Shown: in pieces, positions 8,703-21,632 of the stretch
Position numbering within the stretch: the first letter of the stretch is position 1
How the letters are laid out: each line of letters starts with the position of its first letter
Origin: Halomonas aestuarii
GTDB lineage: Bacteria; Pseudomonadota; Gammaproteobacteria; Pseudomonadales; Halomonadaceae
Assembly (NCBI RefSeq): GCF_001886615.1
Contig: NZ_CP018139.1
Location: forward strand, 1,736,001 to 1,800,000
DNA length: 64,000 nucleotides
Reading direction: 5' to 3'
Notes under the pieces: model-generated
Databases searched by the model: none
The model's input: only the letters and a program-made list of their open reading frames with translations
Told to the model about the DNA's origin: nothing
Position numbers and translations under genes: made by a program

Positions 8703-8837
8703 TCAGGCGCTCAGGCGCTTGCGGCCCTTGGCACGGCGACGGGCCAGCACGGCACGACCGTTCTTGGTGGCCATGCGCGCACGGAAACCATGCACGCGCT
8801 TGCGCTTGAGGACGCTCGGTTGAAAAGTACGTTTCAT
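8703..8837 (-). CDS. rpmH: 50S ribosomal protein L34
   Basis: 44-residue, highly basic ribosomal protein. It reads [18 protein letters not shown] at the start and ends in [10 protein letters not shown], the near-invariant L34 sequence. It is the first gene leftward from the origin and is followed after 13 bases by rnpA. A good sigma-70 promoter lies ~100 bases upstream. Confidence 0.98.
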   Translation of the reverse strand: MKRTFQPSVLKRKRVHGFRARMATKNGRAVLARRRAKGRKRLSA

Positions 8838-8933
8838 AACTGGCTATTCCCACGTGGTTTTCTGAATGACTTGATCACTCGTAGACATCCGGATGCCGCA
8901 ATCGGACCCGGGGTATTCGATTCAAGACCGGAA

Positions 8934-8962
8934 ATTGTAGTGATTTGCGCCCCGGGGTGCAA
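8934..8962 (-). promoter_or_regulatory. Sigma-70 promoter for rpmH-rnpA
   Basis: On the minus strand TTGCAC (8957-8962), a 17-base spacer and TACAAT (8934-8939) form a near-consensus promoter pointing at rpmH, giving a leader of about 90 bases. Confidence 0.65.
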
Positions 8963-9074
8963 TTCTTACGTGCGCTCCGGCCCTCTTTGCGCCGCCGGCA
9001 AGGCGCGTGATCCTGGAGGCCAATGCCTCGAGGTCGTCACGGTCGCTCCCTTCCTGTGGTCACTATTGGGGATG

Positions 9075-9335
9075 AAGATTGTGGGCAACTCTTATTAATT
9101 GTTTATTATCAATGTTCTGAAGGTTAAATCTTGCTGTGGAAAAGGTGGGGGCGATGCGGAAAAGGGCCGGGTTCCCGTGGTGGTGTCCCTTCCGTTGCCC
9201 GACGGGCTCACCGCTTCGGGTCCACGCCGATGCCTCTCGGGTCATGACCAAGCGACGACTGATCAGGACAGGTTTTCCACAGGGTGAGGCGGCGGGGTGG
9301 TCATGTGGATAACCCGGAGCCCGAACGATACAATA
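9075..9335. other. oriC: Probable chromosomal replication origin (oriC)
   Basis: The 530-bp gap between rpmH and dnaA (8838-9367) holds no ORF. It contains a perfect DnaA box TGTGGATAA (9304-9312), two one-mismatch boxes, TTTTCCACA (9273-9281) and TGTGGAAAA (9135-9143), and a weaker TGTGGGCAA (9080-9088). An AT-rich stretch at ~9088-9132 is a candidate unwinding element, next to the boxes. Genes diverge from this point: mnmE-yidC-rnpA-rpmH leftward, dnaA-dnaN-recF-gyrB rightward. This rpmH-dnaA location is where Pseudomonas has its origin. Exact limits are not determinable by eye. Confidence 0.85.
9306..9334 (+). promoter_or_regulatory. dnaA promoter overlapped by a DnaA box
   Basis: A -10-like TACAAT (9329-9334) lies 17 bases after a -35-like TGGATA (9306-9311), which sits inside the perfect DnaA box 9304-9312. 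The overlap suggests DnaA autorepression; this is inferred from position. Confidence 0.5.
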
Positions 9336-9367
9336 GGCGGTCGTTTTCAATGCAAAGGTGAGGTCGC

Positions 9368-10834
9368 GTGTCACTGGCTCTATGGCAACAATGTCTGGAT
9401 ACCCTGCAGGATGAACTGAATTCACAGCAGTTCAATACCTGGATCCGTCCGCTGCAGGCGGAGGAAGGGGAATCCAACCAGTTGCGCCTGCTGGCGCCGA
9501 ACCGCTTCGTGCGCGACTGGGTCAGTGACAAGTACGCCAAGCGGATCAGTGAACTGATGCGCGAGCTCTCGCCGGCCAAGCCGCCCAAGGTGGTGCTGAC
9601 GGTGGGCAGTCGACGCGCCGCAGCGCCGAATCCGCAGCCCCGTGAGCTGGGCAACCCTGTCTCGGCCACCAAGCGGGCGCCAGCGGCACCGGCCGTCCAA
9701 GTGCCGCCCAGGGGCGACGTCGGGGACGAGCGCGAGATCGACCAGCTGCGGGAGGAGGGGGCCGACCAGCGCCGTGGCGAGCGCCAGGTGCAGGTGGAGG
9801 GCAGCCTCAAGCACAACAGCGGCCTCAATCCCAACTTCACCTTCGAGACCTTCGTCGAGGGCAAGTCCAACCAGCTGGCGCGCGCCGCCTCCCGCCAGGT
9901 CTCCGAGAACCCAGGCGGGGCATACAACCCGCTGTTTCTCTATGGCGGCGTCGGCCTGGGTAAGACCCACCTGATGCATGCCGTAGGCAACGCCCTGGCG
10001 ACCCGTCGCGAGAATGCCCGCGTCGTCTACCTTCACTCGGAGCGCTTCGTGGCCGACATGGTCAAGGCGCTGCAGCTCAACGCGATCAACGATTTCAAGC
10101 GCTTCTATCGCAGCGTCGATGCCCTGCTGATCGACGACATCCAGTTCTTTGCCGGCAAGGAGCGCTCCCAGGAGGAGTTCTTCCACACCTTCAATGCGCT
10201 GCTCGAAGGCGGCCAGCAGATGATCCTGACGTCCGACCGATATCCCAAGGAAATCAGTGGGGTAGAGGAGCGATTGAAGTCCCGTTTCGGCTGGGGGTTG
10301 ACGGTGGCCATCGAGCCGCCGGAGCTGGAGACCCGGGTGGCCATCCTGATGAAGAAGGCCGACCAGGCCAAGGTGGACCTGCCTCATGATGCCGCCTTCT
10401 TCATCGCCCAGAAGATCCGCTCCAACGTGCGCGAGCTGGAGGGGGCGCTGAAGAAGGTGATCGCCGATTCCCACTTCATGGGCAAAACGATCACCCAGGA
10501 CTTCATCCGCGAGTCGCTCAAGGACCTGCTGGCGCTGCAGGACAAGCAGGTCGGGGTGGACAATATCCAGCGCACCGTGGCCGAGTATTACAAGATCAAG
10601 CTGTCCGACCTGCTCTCCAAGCGCCGCTCGCGGTCGGTGGCCCGCCCCCGCCAGGTGGCCATGGCGCTGGCCAAGGAACTGACCAATCACAGCCTGCCGG
10701 AGATCGGGGACGCCTTCGGCGGCCGCGATCACACCACGGTGCTGCATGCCTGCCGCAAGGTGAAGTCGCTGCAGGAGGAGAGCGCGGATATCCGCGAGGA
10801 CTACAAGAATCTGCTGAGGCTGTTGACCAGCTGA
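9368..10834 (+). CDS. dnaA: Chromosomal replication initiator protein DnaA
   Basis: 488-residue AAA+ ATPase that binds DnaA boxes and opens the origin. Domain I is residues 1-~75 (starts [17 protein letters not shown]). A variable, Pro/Arg-rich linker runs ~80-150. The AAA+ domain starts at [15 protein letters not shown], with Walker A GGVGLGKT at 193-200 and Walker [10 protein letters not shown] near 255. The C-terminal DNA-binding domain carries the DnaA signature [14 protein letters not shown] near 455. The start is GTG, preceded by AGGTGAGG. Length is slightly above the E. coli protein (467) because of the linker. Confidence 0.98.
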   Translation: MSLALWQQCLDTLQDELNSQQFNTWIRPLQAEEGESNQLRLLAPNRFVRDWVSDKYAKRISELMRELSPAKPPKVVLTVGSRRAAAPNPQPRELGNPVSATKRAPAAPAVQVPPRGDVGDEREIDQLREEGADQRRGERQVQVEGSLKHNSGLNPNFTFETFVEGKSNQLARAASRQVSENPGGAYNPLFLYGGVGLGKTHLMHAVGNALATRRENARVVYLHSERFVADMVKALQLNAINDFKRFYRSVDALLIDDIQFFAGKERSQEEFFHTFNALLEGGQQMILTSDRYPKEISGVEERLKSRFGWGLTVAIEPPELETRVAILMKKADQAKVDLPHDAAFFIAQKIRSNVRELEGALKKVIADSHFMGKTITQDFIRESLKDLLALQDKQVGVDNIQRTVAEYYKIKLSDLLSKRRSRSVARPRQVAMALAKELTNHSLPEIGDAFGGRDHTTVLHACRKVKSLQEESADIREDYKNLLRLLTS

Positions 10835-10895
10835 ACGGAACACCAGCGGTCGGGACGCCGGCCTCAATCCCTCCAGGACAAGTAGTGGAGTCGAC

Positions 10896-11999
10896 ATGAA
10901 ATTTTCCATCTCCCGAGAAGCGCTGCTGCGCCCGCTGACGCTGGTTGCCGGCGTGGTGGAGCGTCGCCAGACCTTGCCGGTACTCTCCAACGTGCTGATC
11001 CAGGTCGATCAGGATCAGGTATCGCTCACCGGCACCGATCTCGAGGTCGAGCTGATCGGGCGCACCGCGGCCAGCCTGGTGGAGGAGCCGGGGTCCGCCA
11101 CGGTGCCCGCTCGCAAGCTGATGGATATCTGCAAGTCCCTGCCGGACCAGTCGGAGATCCAGCTGTCCCTCGAAGAGGGGAGGGCCGTTCTCCGTAGTGG
11201 TCGGTCACGCTTCACCCTTTCGACCCTGCCGGTGGCGGAATTCCCTAACATCGAGGATGACCAGGGCAACGTGGAGCTCAGCCTGCCCCGGGGCACGCTC
11301 AAGCACCTGATCGACGCGACCTCCTTCGCCATGGCCCAGCAGGACGTGCGCTACTACCTCAACGGCATGCTGCTGGAGATGGGGACCAACCTGGTGCGCA
11401 CGGTGGCCACCGACGGCCACCGCCTGGCCGTCTGCTCACGCTCCGCCGACATCCAGGTGGAGCCCTCCCAGAAGCTGATCGTGCCTCGCAAGGGGGTCAT
11501 GGAGCTTGTCCGCCTGCTCGACGACGGTGACGAGCCCGTGAGCCTGACCCTCGGCGCCACCCACGTCCGTGCCCACACCGGTGACTTCACCTTCACCTCC
11601 AAGCTGGTGGACGGCAAGTTCCCCGACTACGAGCGGGTCGTGCCGCGCGGGGGCGACAAGGTCTTCATTGCCGACCGTGCGGAGCTCCGCCAGGTACTGT
11701 CGCGGACGGCCATCCTCTCCAACGAGAAGTACCGTGGCGTGCGCCTGAACCTCGAGGAGGGCAACCTGCGGGTGATGGCCAACAACCCCGAGCAGGAGGA
11801 GGCCGAGGAGAACGTGGCCATCGAATACAGTGGACCGGCCATGGAGATCGGCTTCAACGTCGGTTACCTCGTGGATGTGCTCAGCGTCCTTGACGAGGAT
11901 CGGGTGCAGATGACCCTGGCCGATCCCAACAGCAGCGCGCTGATGGAAGAACCCGGTGGTGGCGACGCCATGTACGTCGTCATGCCCATGCGCCTCTGA
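10896..11999 (+). CDS. dnaN: DNA polymerase III sliding clamp (beta subunit)
   Basis: 367-residue beta clamp, the processivity factor encircling DNA. It begins MKFSISREALLRPLTLV and ends in the conserved VVMPMRL, which forms part of the cleft for client peptides. Three structurally similar domains of ~120 residues are expected across the length. It lies 61 bases after dnaA in the usual dnaA-dnaN-recF-gyrB order, with ribosome site GTGGAG before the ATG. Confidence 0.98.
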   Translation: MKFSISREALLRPLTLVAGVVERRQTLPVLSNVLIQVDQDQVSLTGTDLEVELIGRTAASLVEEPGSATVPARKLMDICKSLPDQSEIQLSLEEGRAVLRSGRSRFTLSTLPVAEFPNIEDDQGNVELSLPRGTLKHLIDATSFAMAQQDVRYYLNGMLLEMGTNLVRTVATDGHRLAVCSRSADIQVEPSQKLIVPRKGVMELVRLLDDGDEPVSLTLGATHVRAHTGDFTFTSKLVDGKFPDYERVVPRGGDKVFIADRAELRQVLSRTAILSNEKYRGVRLNLEEGNLRVMANNPEQEEAEENVAIEYSGPAMEIGFNVGYLVDVLSVLDEDRVQMTLADPNSSALMEEPGGGDAMYVVMPMRL

Positions 12000-12009
12000 G
12001 ACACCGTCT

Positions 12010-12032
12010 GGCGGCACCCGAGAGGTGCCGCC
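12010..12032 (+). other. Stem-loop between dnaN and recF
   Basis: GGCGGCACC (12010-12018) pairs with GGTGCCGCC (12024-12032) around a 5-base loop, in the 55-bp dnaN-recF gap. There is no T tract, so it is more likely an attenuator, mRNA-stability element or weak terminator lowering recF expression. Confidence 0.45.
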
Positions 12033-12054
12033 GTGACGCTGTAGAACCTTCCTG

Positions 12055-13170
12055 ATGTCTCTCGATCGCCTCACCTTCCACGGCCTGCGCAACCTGCAGG
12101 CCGTTGAGCTCGCGCCGGGGCCGCGTATCAATCTCCTGACCGGTGCCAATGGCAGTGGCAAGACCAGCCTGCTCGAGGGCATTCACGTCCTCGGGATGGG
12201 GCGCTCCTTTCGCGCGCGCCAGCTGCGTCATGCCATCGCCCACGACGCCGACGCCATGACGCTGCACGCTCGGCTCGTCGGCGAGCCGCCCGTGACCATC
12301 GGCGTGCGTCGTCATCGCGAGGGCGGTGAGCTGGAGATGCGCCTGTCCGGGGAGCGCCTCGATCGTGTCTCGCGTCTGGTGCAATGCCTCCCCCTGCAGC
12401 TGATCAACCCCGACGCCTTCCGCCTGCTGGAGGGGCCGCCGGCCGGCCGTCGCGAGTTCATGGACTGGGGCGTGTTTCACGTGAAACACGATTTCCTCGA
12501 TGCCTGGCGACGCTTCCGGCGCGCGCTGAAACATCGGAATGCGCTTCTCAGGCATGGTAGAATATCAGATGCTTCTCTGGATGCCTGGGAACAGGAGCTG
12601 GTGCTCTGGGGAGGGCACCTGGACGGCATGCGGCGGGAATGGATCGACAGCTTCCTGCCCGTGTTCGAGGACACCCTGGGGGAATTGATCTCGCTTCCCG
12701 GGTTGGCCCTGCGCTACTCGCGAGGCTGGGACCGCAAGCGCGAGCTGGGCGAGGTCCTTCGCCAGGCGCGCGACACCGACCACCAGATGGGCTTTACCCA
12801 GCAGGGACCCCAGCGCGCCGAGCTGGGTATCCGTCTCGGCAAGCGGCCGGCGGTGGAGGTGCTCTCCCGCGGCCAGCAGAAGCTGGTAGTGAGCGCCCTG
12901 AAGCTGGCGCAGGGGCGCCTTCTCGAACAGCTGACCGGCCGGGCCTGCATCTACCTGATCGATGACCTGCCTGCCGAGCTGGACAGCGAGCATCGGCGTG
13001 TGTTCTGCAGGTGGCTGGAACGCATGCAATGCCAGGTATTCATCACCAGCGTCGACCCCGATGCCCTGGCGGGCCTCTGGCAGGCGGACACCCGGGTGGC
13101 GATGTTTCACGTGGAACATTCCGAATCAGGCCAGGGGCAGGTGCTGCCAATGGACAGACAGACTTCATGA
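12055..13170 (+). CDS. recF: DNA replication and repair protein RecF
   Basis: 371-residue SMC-like ATPase that helps load RecA at gaps (RecFOR pathway). It has Walker A GANGSGKT (30-37), the ABC-type signature region LSRGQQKLVVSALKLAQG near 266-283 and Walker B YLIDDLPAELD near 301-311. It lies in standard position between dnaN and gyrB. Unusual: two 16-bp parS-like sequences lie within the coding frame, encoding FHVKH near residue 141 and MFHVEH near 350. They replace local residues without breaking the frame. Confidence 0.96.
   Translation: MSLDRLTFHGLRNLQAVELAPGPRINLLTGANGSGKTSLLEGIHVLGMGRSFRARQLRHAIAHDADAMTLHARLVGEPPVTIGVRRHREGGELEMRLSGERLDRVSRLVQCLPLQLINPDAFRLLEGPPAGRREFMDWGVFHVKHDFLDAWRRFRRALKHRNALLRHGRISDASLDAWEQELVLWGGHLDGMRREWIDSFLPVFEDTLGELISLPGLALRYSRGWDRKRELGEVLRQARDTDHQMGFTQQGPQRAELGIRLGKRPAVEVLSRGQQKLVVSALKLAQGRLLEQLTGRACIYLIDDLPAELDSEHRRVFCRWLERMQCQVFITSVDPDALAGLWQADTRVAMFHVEHSESGQGQVLPMDRQTS
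12471..12490. promoter_or_regulatory. parS: parS-like site 1 (inside recF)
   Basis: A perfect 20-bp palindrome with core TGTTTCACGTGAAACA (12473-12488) matches the bacterial parS consensus recognised by ParB/Spo0J. It lies in the recF coding sequence, 3.1 kb from the putative origin. Confidence 0.85.
13103..13118. promoter_or_regulatory. parS: parS-like site 2 (3' part of recF)
   Basis: TGTTTCACGTGGAACA, differing from a perfect palindrome at one symmetric position pair. It is coding for the MFHVEH residues near the RecF C-terminus. Confidence 0.82.
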
Positions 13171-13178
13171 CGGAGTAG

Positions 13179-15602
<2,424 letters not shown>

Positions 15603-15613
15603 CATCGCCCGGA

Positions 15614-15629
15614 TGTTCCACGTGGAACA
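15614..15629. promoter_or_regulatory. parS: parS-like site 3 (after gyrB)
   Basis: TGTTCCACGTGGAACA, a perfect 16-bp palindrome identical to the canonical parS core. It sits 12 bp past the gyrB stop, upstream of the terminator. Confidence 0.88.
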
Positions 15630-15640
15630 CCGACAGCAAA

Positions 15641-15678
15641 CGACGAGGCCGGCTACTTGAAAGCCGGCCTCGTCGCGT
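15641..15678. terminator. Bidirectional terminator between gyrB and gmhB
   Basis: A perfect 14-bp stem (15641-15654 with 15662-15675) has a 7-base loop. It is followed by CGTTT on the plus strand and by TTTG on the minus strand, suiting the convergent gyrB and gmhB genes. Confidence 0.82.
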
Positions 15679-15711
15679 TTGGGGGATGCGTCCAGCCGCC
15701 TCCTGCATCCA

Positions 15712-16281
15712 TCACCGACCAGGGACTTGCTCCGTGGACAGCAGCCAGTCCACGAAGGTGGCCAGGTCATCGAAGACCCTGGCCTGGTCCAGGCCCTCTC
15801 CCTTTTCCTCCGTGCGATGCCCCTTGCCGGTCCTGACCAGAACCGGATGGCATCCCATGGGTTGGCCGGCCTGAAGGTCCCGCAGGCTGTCGCCGACCAT
15901 CCAGCTGCCGGCCAGGGTCTCCAGGCCCAGGGCCTGCCGGATCTGCTCTAGAAGCCCCGTCAGCGGCTTGCGGCAGTCACAGCCGTCATTCGGACCGTGG
16001 GGGCAGTAGGCGATATGGGCGATCTCGCCGCCGGCCTGTTGCACCAGGTGGCGGAGTCGGCGATGCATGGCGTCCAGCACCGCCTCACTGTAGTAGCCGC
16101 GGGCGATGCCGGACTGGTTGGTGGCGACGGCCACGGTCCATCCCGCGCGGCTCAGCCTGGCGATGGCCTCGATGGCGCCCGGGTAGGGCACCCATTCGTC
16201 CAGGGACTTCACGTACGCATCGGAGTCATGGTTGATGACCCCGTCACGGTCGAGAATGACGAGCTTTGAGGGTTGCGGCAT
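15712..16281 (-). CDS. gmhB: D-glycero-beta-D-manno-heptose-1,7-bisphosphate 7-phosphatase
   Basis: 189-residue HAD-superfamily phosphatase that removes the 7-phosphate in ADP-heptose synthesis for the lipopolysaccharide inner core. Motif I is LDRDGVINHDS (~9-19), motif II is VATNQSGIARGYY (~51-63), the zinc-loop CPHGPNDGCDCRKP comes near 92-105, and motif III/IV is MVGDSLRDLQAG near 129. The ATG at 16281 fits the family N-terminus; extension to 16401 would translate a parS site and non-conserved residues. It cooperates with hldE and hldD in this window. In Pseudomonas gmhB also lies between gyrB and glyS. Confidence 0.95.
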   Translation of the reverse strand: MPQPSKLVILDRDGVINHDSDAYVKSLDEWVPYPGAIEAIARLSRAGWTVAVATNQSGIARGYYSEAVLDAMHRRLRHLVQQAGGEIAHIAYCPHGPNDGCDCRKPLTGLLEQIRQALGLETLAGSWMVGDSLRDLQAGQPMGCHPVLVRTGKGHRTEEKGEGLDQARVFDDLATFVDWLLSTEQVPGR

Positions 16282-16324
16282 CGGTCGGACCCGTTGGTCA
16301 GCAGAAGGGGAGGGCTGGCAGGAG

Positions 16325-16340
16325 TGTTTCACGTGGAACA
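16325..16340. promoter_or_regulatory. parS: parS-like site 4 (gmhB-glyS gap)
   Basis: TGTTTCACGTGGAACA, the same 16-mer as site 2, in the intergenic region 44 bp upstream of gmhB. Confidence 0.85.
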
Positions 16341-16419
16341 TCGCCTGCCAAGGGGGCGGTGATCCCAGCGTGGACTGTGGGATATGAACGTGGCCTGACA
16401 TCGAGCGCGACGCCCGGGA

Positions 16420-16435
16420 TGTTCCACGTGAAACA
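16420..16435. promoter_or_regulatory. parS: parS-like site 5 (gmhB-glyS gap)
   Basis: TGTTCCACGTGAAACA, the reverse-complement form of sites 2 and 4, 80 bp from site 4. The inverted pair lies in one intergenic region. Confidence 0.85.
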
Positions 16436-16456
16436 TCCCGGACATGAAACGGGCAT

Positions 16457-16485
16457 GAAAAAGGCCGACGATCGCTCGTCGGCCT
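16457..16485 (-). terminator. Terminator after glyS
   Basis: A 10-bp stem (16462-16471 with 16476-16485) with a 4-base loop is followed on the minus strand by a T5 run. It terminates glyQ-glyS transcription. Confidence 0.88.
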
Positions 16486-16519
16486 CGTTCACGTCTCTTC
16501 GAGGGCGAAGGTCTCGCTA

Positions 16520-18585
16520 CTACTGCTGTAGCAGGGCGATGTCCGCCACCTCGAGGAAAAGAGCCTGCAGACCAGCCAGCAGCGCCAGCCGGTTGCGACG
16601 CACGGCCGGATCCTCGGCCATGACCATCACCTGGTCGAAGAAGTGGTCCACCGGCTCGCGAAGGGTCGCCAGGGCATCCAGGGCCTGGCTGTAGCGCGCC
16701 TCGGCGAACAGCGGCATCACCCGGTCACGGCACGCTTCTATTGCCTCGTAGAGCGCCTTCTCGGCGGGCTCCTGCAACCGGTCCGCATCCACCCGGATGT
16801 CGACGTCGTGCGCCTGCTTGGCGAGGATGTTGGAGACACGCTTGTTGGCGGCGGCCAGGGCAGCGGCTTCTTCCCGGCGAGCGAACCCCTGTACGGCACG
16901 CAGCCGGCGGGCGAAGTCGAGCGGCTCGGTCACCGGCCGGGCGCGCACGGCGAGGTAGACCTCGGTGCCGATCCCCTCGTCACGTGCCCAGGCGCGGAAG
17001 CGATCGAGCATGTAGGTCAGGACCTCATCGACCAGCCCCTCGGCATAGGGAAGCTCCTGATGCTGGGCGGCGGCAAGCTCCAGCAGCTCACGGAGGTCGA
17101 GGTCCAGCTCCCCCTTGACCAGGATGTTGATCACGCCGATGGCCGCACGGCGCAGGGCGAAGGGATCCTTGGTGCCGCTGGGGCGCTGGCCGATGCCGAA
17201 GATGCCGGCCAGGGTGTCGAGGCGGTCGGCGAGGGCCAGCGCCAGGCCGGTCCGGCTCTGCGGGATCGCATCGGTGGCGAAGCGGGGGAGGTACTGTTCC
17301 TCGAGGGCCTGGGCCACCTCGCCGGGCTCACCGTCGTTGGCGGCATAGTAGCGCCCCATGATGCCCTGGAGCTCGGGGAACTCGAGCACCATCTCGGTGA
17401 CCAGGTCGCACTTGGCGAGCTCCGCGGCCCGCCGGGCGTCGTGCACGTCGCCATCGATCCTGCCGGCAATGAAGGCGGCCACGGCGGCGTTGCGGTGCGC
17501 CTTGTCGGCCAGGCTGCCCAGCTGCTTCTGGAACACCACGCCGGCCAGCTCCGGGGCACGGTCGCCCAGGGACCGCCTGCGGTCGGTGTCGTAGAAGAAG
17601 GCGGCGTCGGCCAGGCGAGGGCGGATCACCCGCTCGTTGCCCTGGATCACCTGCTCGGGATCGGCGCTGTCGATGTTGGAGATGGTGATGAACAGGGGCT
17701 TGAGTCGGCCCTCCTCATCCAGCAGGTGGAAGTACTTCTGGTTGGCCTTCATCGACGAGATCAGGCACTCGGGGGGCACCTCGAGGAAGCGCTCGTCGAA
17801 GCTGCCTGTCAGGGCCACCGGCCACTCCACCAGGCCGCTGACCTCGACGAGCAGGTCCTCGTCGATCACCGCATTGGCCTCCTGGACCTCGGCCTCGGCC
17901 AGCACCTGCTCGCGGATCCGCTCGCGGCGCTTGTCACGGTCGGCCAGCACCCAGGCGCCCTCCAGGGCCGCGAGGTAATCCTCGGCATGGGCCAGCTCGA
18001 TGGGCTCGGGCGCATGGAAACGATGGCCGCGGGTGGTGCGACCGGCCTCAAGGCCCAGGGCGCCGGCCTCGACCACCTGGTTCCCGTAGAGCATCACCAG
18101 CCAGTGGACGGGGCGGGAGAACTCGACGCGCGAGGCCCCCCAGCGCATGTTCTTGGGCACCGGCAGGGCGCCGATGGCCTGCTCGACGATGCCGGGCAGC
18201 AGGGTGGTTGTGGCCTCTCCCTGCTGCTGCTCGCGATAGCCCAGCCAGGTGCCCTTGTCGGTCTCCAGGTGGATCAGCTGGTCGACGGCGACACCGCAGG
18301 AGCGCGCGAAGCCCTCTGCGGCCCGGGTCGGCTGGCCGTCCTTGAAGGCGGCGGCCAGGGCCGGGCCACGGCGCTCGACCTCGCGGTCGGGCTGCTTGTC
18401 GGCCAGTTCCCGGATCTGCACGGCCAGGCGACGGGGGGTGGCGTAGGCGAGCACCTCCCCGGCGTCGATGTCGGCCTCGGTCAGGCCACGGCGGATGCCC
18501 TCGGCCAGCGCGTCGGACAGCTCATCGATGGCGCCCGGCGGCAGTTCCTCGACACCCAGTTCGACCAGTAGGGTATTGGCAGCCA

Positions 18586-18586
<1 letters not shown>
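16520..18586 (-). CDS. glyS: Glycyl-tRNA synthetase beta subunit
   Basis: 688-residue subunit of the alpha2-beta2 glycyl-tRNA synthetase; the beta chain carries tRNA recognition. It begins with NTLLVELGVEELPPGAI, the conserved beta-subunit N-terminus, and ends with a DALR/anticodon-binding-like helical domain. Length matches E. coli GlyS (689). Its start overlaps the glyQ stop (ATGA), so the subunits are coupled for stoichiometric production. Confidence 0.97.
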
Positions 18587-19548
<962 letters not shown>

Positions 19549-19584
19549 TGGAAGCACCGTTGGCCATGAATTCACGAGCCGTCA

Positions 19585-19594
19585 AGTATACAAT
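19585..19594. promoter_or_regulatory. Overlapping -10 elements serving glyQ and hldD
   Basis: The sequence AGTATACAAT reads TATACA/TACAAT rightward (toward hldD) and TATACT leftward (toward glyQ). The partly symmetric -10 suggests one bidirectional promoter. The -35 regions on either side are weak. Confidence 0.5.
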
Positions 19595-19642
19595 CACAGG
19601 CACATCGGTTATAGGCGCAGGCCCGGAGACGAGAGGATTCCC

Positions 19643-20599
19643 ATGATCGTAGTAACAGGCGGGGCCGGCTTCATCGGCTCGAATCTGGTCAAGGCGCTCA
19701 ATGCCCGTGGCCGCGAAGATGTCCTGGTGGTCGATGACCTCAGCGACGGCACCAAGTTCGTCAATCTCGCCGACTGCACGCTGGGCGACTACCTGGACAA
19801 GGATGACTTCCTGGCCCGGGTGAAGGCGGCGATGGCCGGTGAGGCGTCGGACCTGCCCCCCATCGAGGCGATCTTCCACGAGGGGGCCTGCTCGGACACC
19901 ACCGAGTGGGACGGTCGCTTCATGCTGGAGAACAACTTCGAGTACTCCAAGGTGCTGCTGCACTTCTGCCAGCGCGAGGGCATTCCCTTCATCTATGCCT
20001 CCTCGGCGGCTACCTACGGCGGCAGCGAGGTGTTCTACGAGGCCCCGGAACACGAGAAGCCCCTCAACGTCTACGGCTACTCCAAGCTGCTGTTCGACCA
20101 GTACGTGCGGGCCCGCCACGACCAGTTCGACAGCCAGGTAGTGGGGTTCCGCTACTTCAACGTCTACGGCCCGCGGGAGCAGCACAAGGGCAAGATGGCC
20201 AGCGTCGCCTACCACAACCACACCCAGATCCGTGACGGCCACAACCTCCGCCTGTTCGGCGCCTGGGATGGCTACGAGGCCGGCATGCAGAGCCGCGACT
20301 TCGTCTACGTGGGGGACGTGGTGGACGTGAACCTGTGGTTCCTCGACCACCCCGAGGCCTCCGGCATCTTCAACCTGGGCACCGGCCGGGCCGAGCCCTT
20401 CAAGGCCATCGGCGAGGCGGTCATCGACCACTACGGTCGCGGCGAGATCGAGTACATCGACTTTCCCGACGAGCTCAAGGGGCGCTACCAGAGCTATACG
20501 CGCGCCGACATCTCCCGCCTGCGCGAGGCCGGCTACGATCGCGAGTTCCGCACCGTGGCAGAGGGGGTGAGCGCCTACCTGGAGTGGCTGAATGGCTGA
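19643..20599 (+). CDS. hldD: ADP-L-glycero-D-manno-heptose 6-epimerase
   Basis: 318-residue extended short-chain dehydrogenase that converts ADP-D,D-heptose to ADP-L,D-heptose, the last step before transfer to lipid A-Kdo. The NADP loop is [10 protein letters not shown] (5-14). The catalytic YGYSK motif appears as [14 protein letters not shown] near 143-156, with SSAATYGG upstream. YFNVYGPRE and the conserved [12 protein letters not shown] follow. The ATG at 19643 follows GAGAGGA and fits the nucleotide-binding N-terminus. It overlaps waaF by 8 bases. Confidence 0.97.
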   Translation: MIVVTGGAGFIGSNLVKALNARGREDVLVVDDLSDGTKFVNLADCTLGDYLDKDDFLARVKAAMAGEASDLPPIEAIFHEGACSDTTEWDGRFMLENNFEYSKVLLHFCQREGIPFIYASSAATYGGSEVFYEAPEHEKPLNVYGYSKLLFDQYVRARHDQFDSQVVGFRYFNVYGPREQHKGKMASVAYHNHTQIRDGHNLRLFGAWDGYEAGMQSRDFVYVGDVVDVNLWFLDHPEASGIFNLGTGRAEPFKAIGEAVIDHYGRGEIEYIDFPDELKGRYQSYTRADISRLREAGYDREFRTVAEGVSAYLEWLNG

Positions 20600-21632
20600 A
20601 GCCGGACGGCAGGCCGTCGGGGAAGGGGAGCGCATCCTGGTGGTGGGCCCCTCCTGGGTCGGCGACATGGTCATGGCCCAGAGCCTGTTCAAAACGCTCA
20701 AGGCACGCCGGCCGGGCTGCCGCATCGGCGTCGTGGCGCCGACCTGGTCCCGGCCGATCCTCGAGCGCATGGAGGAGGTCGACGAGGTGGCGGGGCTCGA
20801 GGTGGGTCACGGCCAGTTCGGCCTGGCCAGCCGGCGGCAGCTGGCCCGCTCCCTGCGGGGGCGCTTCGACCGAGCCATCGTGCTGCCGCGTTCCTGGAAA
20901 TCGGCCCTGGTGCCCTTCCTGGCGCGCATCCCCCGGCGGACCGGCTTCACCGGCGAGCAGCGCTACGGGCTGCTCAACGATCGCCGCGTCCTCGACAAGG
21001 CGACGCTGGACCAGACCGTCAAGCGCTTCGTCGCGCTGGGCCTGCCCCGGGAGGAGGCCGACGCCGGCGACTTCGCCCTTCCCCGTCCCGCCCTGCGCCT
21101 GGATATCGACAACCTCATCGAGCAGCGGATCGCGCTGGGGCTGTCGTCCCGCCCGGCCATCGGCATGATGCCGGGGGCCGAGTACGGCCCCGCCAAGCAG
21201 TGGCCCCTCGTGTATTTCCACGAGCTGGCCAGGGCCCTGGTGGGCGAGGGGTTCGAGGTCCGGGTGCTGGGCGGGCCCAAGGACGTCGACGCCGGCGAGG
21301 TGATCGTCGAGGGGTTGCCCCATGCCCACAACCTGTGCGGCAGGACCCGGCTGGCGGACGCCGTCGACCTGCTGGGCGACTGCCGGCAGGTAGTGACCAA
21401 TGACTCCGGGTTGATGCACGTGGCCGCGGCGGTGGGGACCCGGATACAGGCCCTCTACGGCTCGTCGTCACCGGCCTACACGCCGCCCCTGACGAACCTG
21501 GCCGAGATCCACTATCTTGCCCTGGACTGCTCGCCCTGCTTCCAGCGCACCTGCCCGCTCGGCCACACCAACTGCCTGAAACAGCTCGCGCCCGAGCGGG
21601 TCCTTCAGGCGGTGCTGGCGACGACGGCCTAG
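20592..21632 (+). CDS. waaF: Lipopolysaccharide heptosyltransferase II
   Basis: 346-residue GT9 enzyme that adds the second heptose to the lipopolysaccharide inner core from ADP-heptose at the cytoplasmic face. The N-terminal motif is [18 protein letters not shown] (~17-34). [14 protein letters not shown] near 195-208 and [14 protein letters not shown] near 272-285 are the nucleotide-sugar contacts. The C-terminus has the conserved Cys pair in [14 protein letters not shown]. It is translationally coupled to hldD (8-base overlap) and convergent with the OpgB-like gene, overlapping it by 4 bases. Confidence 0.95.
   Translation: MAEAGRQAVGEGERILVVGPSWVGDMVMAQSLFKTLKARRPGCRIGVVAPTWSRPILERMEEVDEVAGLEVGHGQFGLASRRQLARSLRGRFDRAIVLPRSWKSALVPFLARIPRRTGFTGEQRYGLLNDRRVLDKATLDQTVKRFVALGLPREEADAGDFALPRPALRLDIDNLIEQRIALGLSSRPAIGMMPGAEYGPAKQWPLVYFHELARALVGEGFEVRVLGGPKDVDAGEVIVEGLPHAHNLCGRTRLADAVDLLGDCRQVVTNDSGLMHVAAAVGTRIQALYGSSSPAYTPPLTNLAEIHYLALDCSPCFQRTCPLGHTNCLKQLAPERVLQAVLATTA

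Noticed and set aside
9422..10990. 522-residue leftward open frame opposite dnaA
   Set aside because: An antisense shadow of a long GC-rich gene. It shows no family motif, and dnaA is certain on the other strand.
16282..16401. Upstream in-frame extension of gmhB
   Set aside because: It would translate a parS site and unconserved residues. The family N-terminus begins at 16281.
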